Assembly (NCBI GenBank): GCA_964527995.1
Contig: CAZGRP010000012.1
Location: 1 to 64,000, forward strand
DNA: 64,000 nt
Direction of reading: 5' to 3'
Source of the DNA: CAZGRP01 sp964527995
GTDB taxonomy: Bacteria; Zhuqueibacterota; Zhuqueibacteria; Oceanimicrobiales; CAZGRP01
Shown: one piece after another, positions 61,330-64,000 of the stretch
Layout: the number at the start of each line of letters is the position of its first letter
How positions within the stretch are numbered: position 1 is the first letter of the stretch
Notes under the pieces: generated by a model
What the model was told of the DNA's origin: nothing
Databases searched by the model: none
The model's input: the letters and a program-made list of their open reading frames with translations, nothing else
Translations under genes and position numbers: made by a program

Positions 61330-63459
61330 TTATCGGATGATCAGAAATTTTTGAATGCCTCGCTTGCCGTCGGGGGTCTCGATCACGGCAATGTATAGGC
61401 CGCTGACCACGGTTTGACCCGCTTCGGTGGTGGAATTCCACGATTCGTCCCCGCTGCCATCGGTGTGTTCGATGGTCTTGACCAGGTCACCGCGCTCGGT
61501 GTAGATTTTTATGGTGCACTGTCCGGGGATATTCAGAAAGGTGATCTTGTCCGGCTCGCCTGGAAACTGGAAGTTTCGGGCACGGATGTAGAACGGGTTG
61601 GGAACCACTCGGAAGTCGGCCAGAGACTCCCCGGCCGGACGTCTGAGGAAGGCTGGTTCCTGCGTTCTCGTCCAAAAGGAACTGCTCTGCAGGACGCGCC
61701 CGTTGTCGTTGCTGCCATCGTCGAAGGAGACGATGTAATAGAAGTAGGAGAAGCCGCGGATCGCGGACGTGTCATCAAACTGATTGACGATTTGGGGATG
61801 ATCGGTGCCCTGGCCGCAGGCAAAAATCTCCGTGTAGAACGTGTCGGGACGCGCCACGGCGCGGAAGATGCGGTAGCCCGCGAATCCGGGCCAGGATTCA
61901 GCATTGTTCGACCAGCTGAGGCGAATTCGATCGCCCCCAGAGTTCACCTCAAAGATCTCAGGTGGCGGCGGCGGCTGTGGTATGTTGAAACCCGACTCGA
62001 AGTTTCTCCTGGCCAGGCCAAAGGTCTTGAACAAGGAATCCTTCCCCGTAAGCACCCAGGTGTCTTTGAAGACGTCTCTGTCGTTGGTGGTCGAGCCGTC
62101 GGGAAGCGTGAAAGGGGCGGCGTCCTCGATCCACTGGCGGCCGAACTCGATGGTTTTCTCCCGGCTGAGGCCGTTGACTCCTTCGGCGACGACGATGCGG
62201 ATGCTGTCTCCTGGACCCAAAGTGTATGGCCCGTAGCCGTTCATCGCGGAGAAGCCACCCGGTGTGCCTTCCAACTGATCCGGAAACCCATCGCCCACCA
62301 GCTCATCGTGGCGCGGCAGCCGGTGCCCCTTGGTGATCCACTTCCATTCTTCCGACATGCGGGCTGGATCAAACTGGTCGTTGGGCCGCGTCGGCGGATC
62401 GTCGGACTGTTCGAAAGTCGTCGTCGTGGGTTGGAGCGGGTCGTCACTCTTGTCGGTTGCCGACTTGTCTGCATGCAAGGTGACGACGCCGATGAACTGA
62501 GGCGCCATGAACCGGCCTGTGCCCCGGCGGAAATCCGGAGCGCCGATCAAGTCCACGGGCGCCTGCGAGTGTTTGCCCATCCAGGAGAACTGACAGCGCA
62601 GAGAATCGGCGTTGGGGTTGCCGTTCAGCCAGTCCTGGTAGTTACCGCCATATTGCGGGCCGTCTGCAGGGGTTGCCTCGCCGCGCGTGCTCAACATCGC
62701 ATTGATGCCCCAGCGTGGCGAATTCAGATCGGTCATTTCGGCCCCTTCGCGGCTGACGGCCCATCGATACTGGTAGAAGAAATAGACGTTCTCCAACGTC
62801 TGGTTCGGTTTTTCGATTTCCGGATCGGGGTCGACATTGCCGGTGTTCTTGAAGATATATTCAGTGATGAAGTAGTTGTCATGGTCCGGATGTGTGAACG
62901 CGTAAATCCTTCGTGTCATGGTAATCCCGATGGAGGTGTTGACCACGTTGTAGATGATCCGGTCGGCGACTTGGTCGGGATTGACTTCGTCCACAGCATC
63001 GTTGAACATGAGATCGGAGCCCGGCAGGCCGTCCACGAACACCTGCGGATGGTCGAACCTTCCGGTCATCTTAAACTCGATGGGCATGAATTCCCGCTCT
63101 GTGTCCCAACCACGCGGTCCGATGTGGACGACTTTGTGGGGGTAGGTGACGCCTCCGTATTGCTCGGCGTCGGTGTAATTGGTCGTGCCGATCCACAGGG
63201 CTTTGGCAGCGACGTTATCCACCATGTTGTTGGGCGCACCGTGGAATTGCGCCGGCCAGCGCATGCCGTCCTGCTGATCCGATTGGAGATTGGTTCGCCC
63301 AACTTCCGGTTCCGCGCCGTCGGCCCGGAACCAGCTGTGCAGCGATCCGATCTTGATCCACTTCACTTCCTGCGCCAGGGCAGCTTGACCAGAACTGATC
63401 GAAAAGGCCGCAATCATGGCCGCCTGCAGCACGTTCAGCTTCCAATTCCGAGACTTCAT
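61330..63459 (-). CDS. large secreted protein with fibronectin-like and sorting domains
   Basis: This 709-residue protein has a signal peptide (about 10-29) and a long globular region (30-520) with repeated short motifs such as DNYFITEYIFKNTG and ENVYFFYQYRW, which I recognise only as typical of unnamed KSB1/Calditrichota-like secreted proteins. A fibronectin-like segment follows (about 530-620, GGDRIRLSWSNNAESWPGFAGYRIFRA). The C-terminal FlgD/sorting-like domain (about 640-709: NPFYIRARNFQF...GSGDESWNSTTEAGQTVVSGLYIAVIE) ends KFLIIR. It lies next to the TonB-dependent receptor. No function assigned. Confidence 0.8.
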   Translation of the reverse strand: MKSRNWKLNVLQAAMIAAFSISSGQAALAQEVKWIKIGSLHSWFRADGAEPEVGRTNLQSDQQDGMRWPAQFHGAPNNMVDNVAAKALWIGTTNYTDAEQYGGVTYPHKVVHIGPRGWDTEREFMPIEFKMTGRFDHPQVFVDGLPGSDLMFNDAVDEVNPDQVADRIIYNVVNTSIGITMTRRIYAFTHPDHDNYFITEYIFKNTGNVDPDPEIEKPNQTLENVYFFYQYRWAVSREGAEMTDLNSPRWGINAMLSTRGEATPADGPQYGGNYQDWLNGNPNADSLRCQFSWMGKHSQAPVDLIGAPDFRRGTGRFMAPQFIGVVTLHADKSATDKSDDPLQPTTTTFEQSDDPPTRPNDQFDPARMSEEWKWITKGHRLPRHDELVGDGFPDQLEGTPGGFSAMNGYGPYTLGPGDSIRIVVAEGVNGLSREKTIEFGRQWIEDAAPFTLPDGSTTNDRDVFKDTWVLTGKDSLFKTFGLARRNFESGFNIPQPPPPPEIFEVNSGGDRIRLSWSNNAESWPGFAGYRIFRAVARPDTFYTEIFACGQGTDHPQIVNQFDDTSAIRGFSYFYYIVSFDDGSNDNGRVLQSSSFWTRTQEPAFLRRPAGESLADFRVVPNPFYIRARNFQFPGEPDKITFLNIPGQCTIKIYTERGDLVKTIEHTDGSGDESWNSTTEAGQTVVSGLYIAVIETPDGKRGIQKFLIIR

Positions 63460-63620
63460 TTCTCTACCTGTCCTTCAGTTTTGTCGTTAACGGCTCTGAC
63501 CTGGTCTCAACTCGCGCGTCGCAGCCGGAGTGACGCATCGCAAATCGCGTCTCCGGATCAGGATGAAAACGTCAGAGCTCCGACACCCTCCTCGTGACGC
63601 GGCTTTTCAGCAATGGCACC

Positions 63621-64000
63621 CTAGAAATCGAGGCGAAGTCCGAAAAAGATATCCCTCGGATTGAGGTACCAAAGCCACCTCAGGTTGGGGTTGTCGATAT
63701 AGGACTTCGTTGCCCGTCGTTTCTTGTTTCGAGCCTCAATCGCCGGATCGTTGTTCGGATTCGGCTCGAGCGGATCGTAGGCGACATTCTCGGGGCGCAA
63801 GTCACCAATATGGTCATTACCGAATTGGGTGTATCCTAAGGGCCTACCGATTTTTTCCGGCCACAGCAATGAGTCCATATAGTCGCGGAAGTCGTTGCCA
63901 TCGGAGAAAGCCGAGGCGAAGTTGAAGATCTTCGTGTTGAACAGGTTGTTGACATCGACAAAGAAGCGGAACTTGTAGCGGCCGACGTCGAAATCCCGCC
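63621..64000 (-). CDS. TonB-dependent receptor, C-terminal part (cut by window end)
   Basis: Only the last 125 or so residues are in the window; the gene continues past the right end. The sequence RDFDVGRYKFRFFVDVNNLF and the final YLNPRDIFFGLRLDF are the last strands of a TonB-dependent outer-membrane receptor barrel, ending in the usual aromatic residue. An Asn/Pro-rich loop (PENVAYDPLEPNPNNDP) and a basic segment (RNKKRRATKSY) lie between strands. It is on the same strand as the secreted proteins that follow. Confidence 0.85.
   Translation of the reverse strand, partial: RDFDVGRYKFRFFVDVNNLFNTKIFNFASAFSDGNDFRDYMDSLLWPEKIGRPLGYTQFGNDHIGDLRPENVAYDPLEPNPNNDPAIEARNKKRRATKSYIDNPNLRWLWYLNPRDIFFGLRLDF

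Noticed and set aside
61414..63597. 727-codon open frame on the plus strand opposite the large secreted protein
   Set aside because: The minus-strand frame has a signal peptide and a sorting-type domain, while the plus frame has neither.

Overview
The window comes from a high-GC Gram-negative bacterium, most likely an uncultured lineage of the FCB superphylum such as candidate phylum KSB1 or a Calditrichota relative. This is inferred from family content, not from a marker gene. Several secreted proteins end in the YPNPFNP-type C-terminal sorting domain typical of type IX-like secretion. A PorV-like outer-membrane protein and the end of a TonB-dependent receptor sit beside them. LPS heptose genes (split rfaE1 and rfaE2), a system I cytochrome c (Ccm) operon and an RND efflux system are also present. 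Where promoters can be read they look sigma-70-like, with a 17-bp spacer.

Layout. 0.3-3.4 kb (minus): cytochrome c maturation operon, a CcmI-like zinc-ribbon protein, then ccmA, ccmB, ccmC, a 46-residue ccmD and a further small membrane protein. 3.8-10.5 kb (minus): a DUF6178-like protein, a degenerate hybrid histidine kinase and glycogen phosphorylase. 10.9-15.5 kb: transketolase (plus), facing 6-phosphogluconolactonase, a DUF2283 protein, a zinc-ribbon rhomboid protease and a small membrane protein (minus). 15.6-19.8 kb (minus): dipeptidyl-peptidase III lipoprotein, then a MntR-like regulator with a ZIP transporter. 20.0-30.6 kb (plus): ECF sigma factor, anti-sigma factor, RseB-like sensor, RND adaptor, a DUF2007 protein and two RND pumps, which look like one envelope-stress efflux operon.

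30.9-46.5 kb (minus): a MoxR/VWA cluster. In transcription order it encodes a TPR-metallopeptidase, two DUF4159 proteins, MoxR AAA+ ATPase, a DUF58 protein, a BatA-like VWA protein, a giant DUF4175 coiled-coil protein, another VWA protein, and a C13/caspase-like protein that lacks the expected cysteine. 46.7-52.5 kb (plus): a double-PDZ protein, DUF547, rfaE1, rfaE2, a membrane-anchored PHP phosphoesterase and a DUF3179 lipoprotein. The DUF3179 frame is interrupted by a TGA exactly where the family has its conserved cysteine, so it is a candidate selenoprotein. 52.5-64 kb (minus): secreted and outer-membrane proteins (beta-barrel, GHL10 glycoside hydrolase, DUF4397 protein, IPT/NHL lipoprotein, PorV-like protein, a large secreted protein, and a TonB-dependent receptor cut by the window end).

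Intergenic spaces carry several families of short palindromic or A/T-rich repeats, some of them inside operons. No rRNA, tRNA, CRISPR array, phage or insertion sequence was seen. The strongest leads are the in-frame TGA in the DUF3179 gene and the MoxR/VWA cluster with its caspase-like pseudoenzyme.
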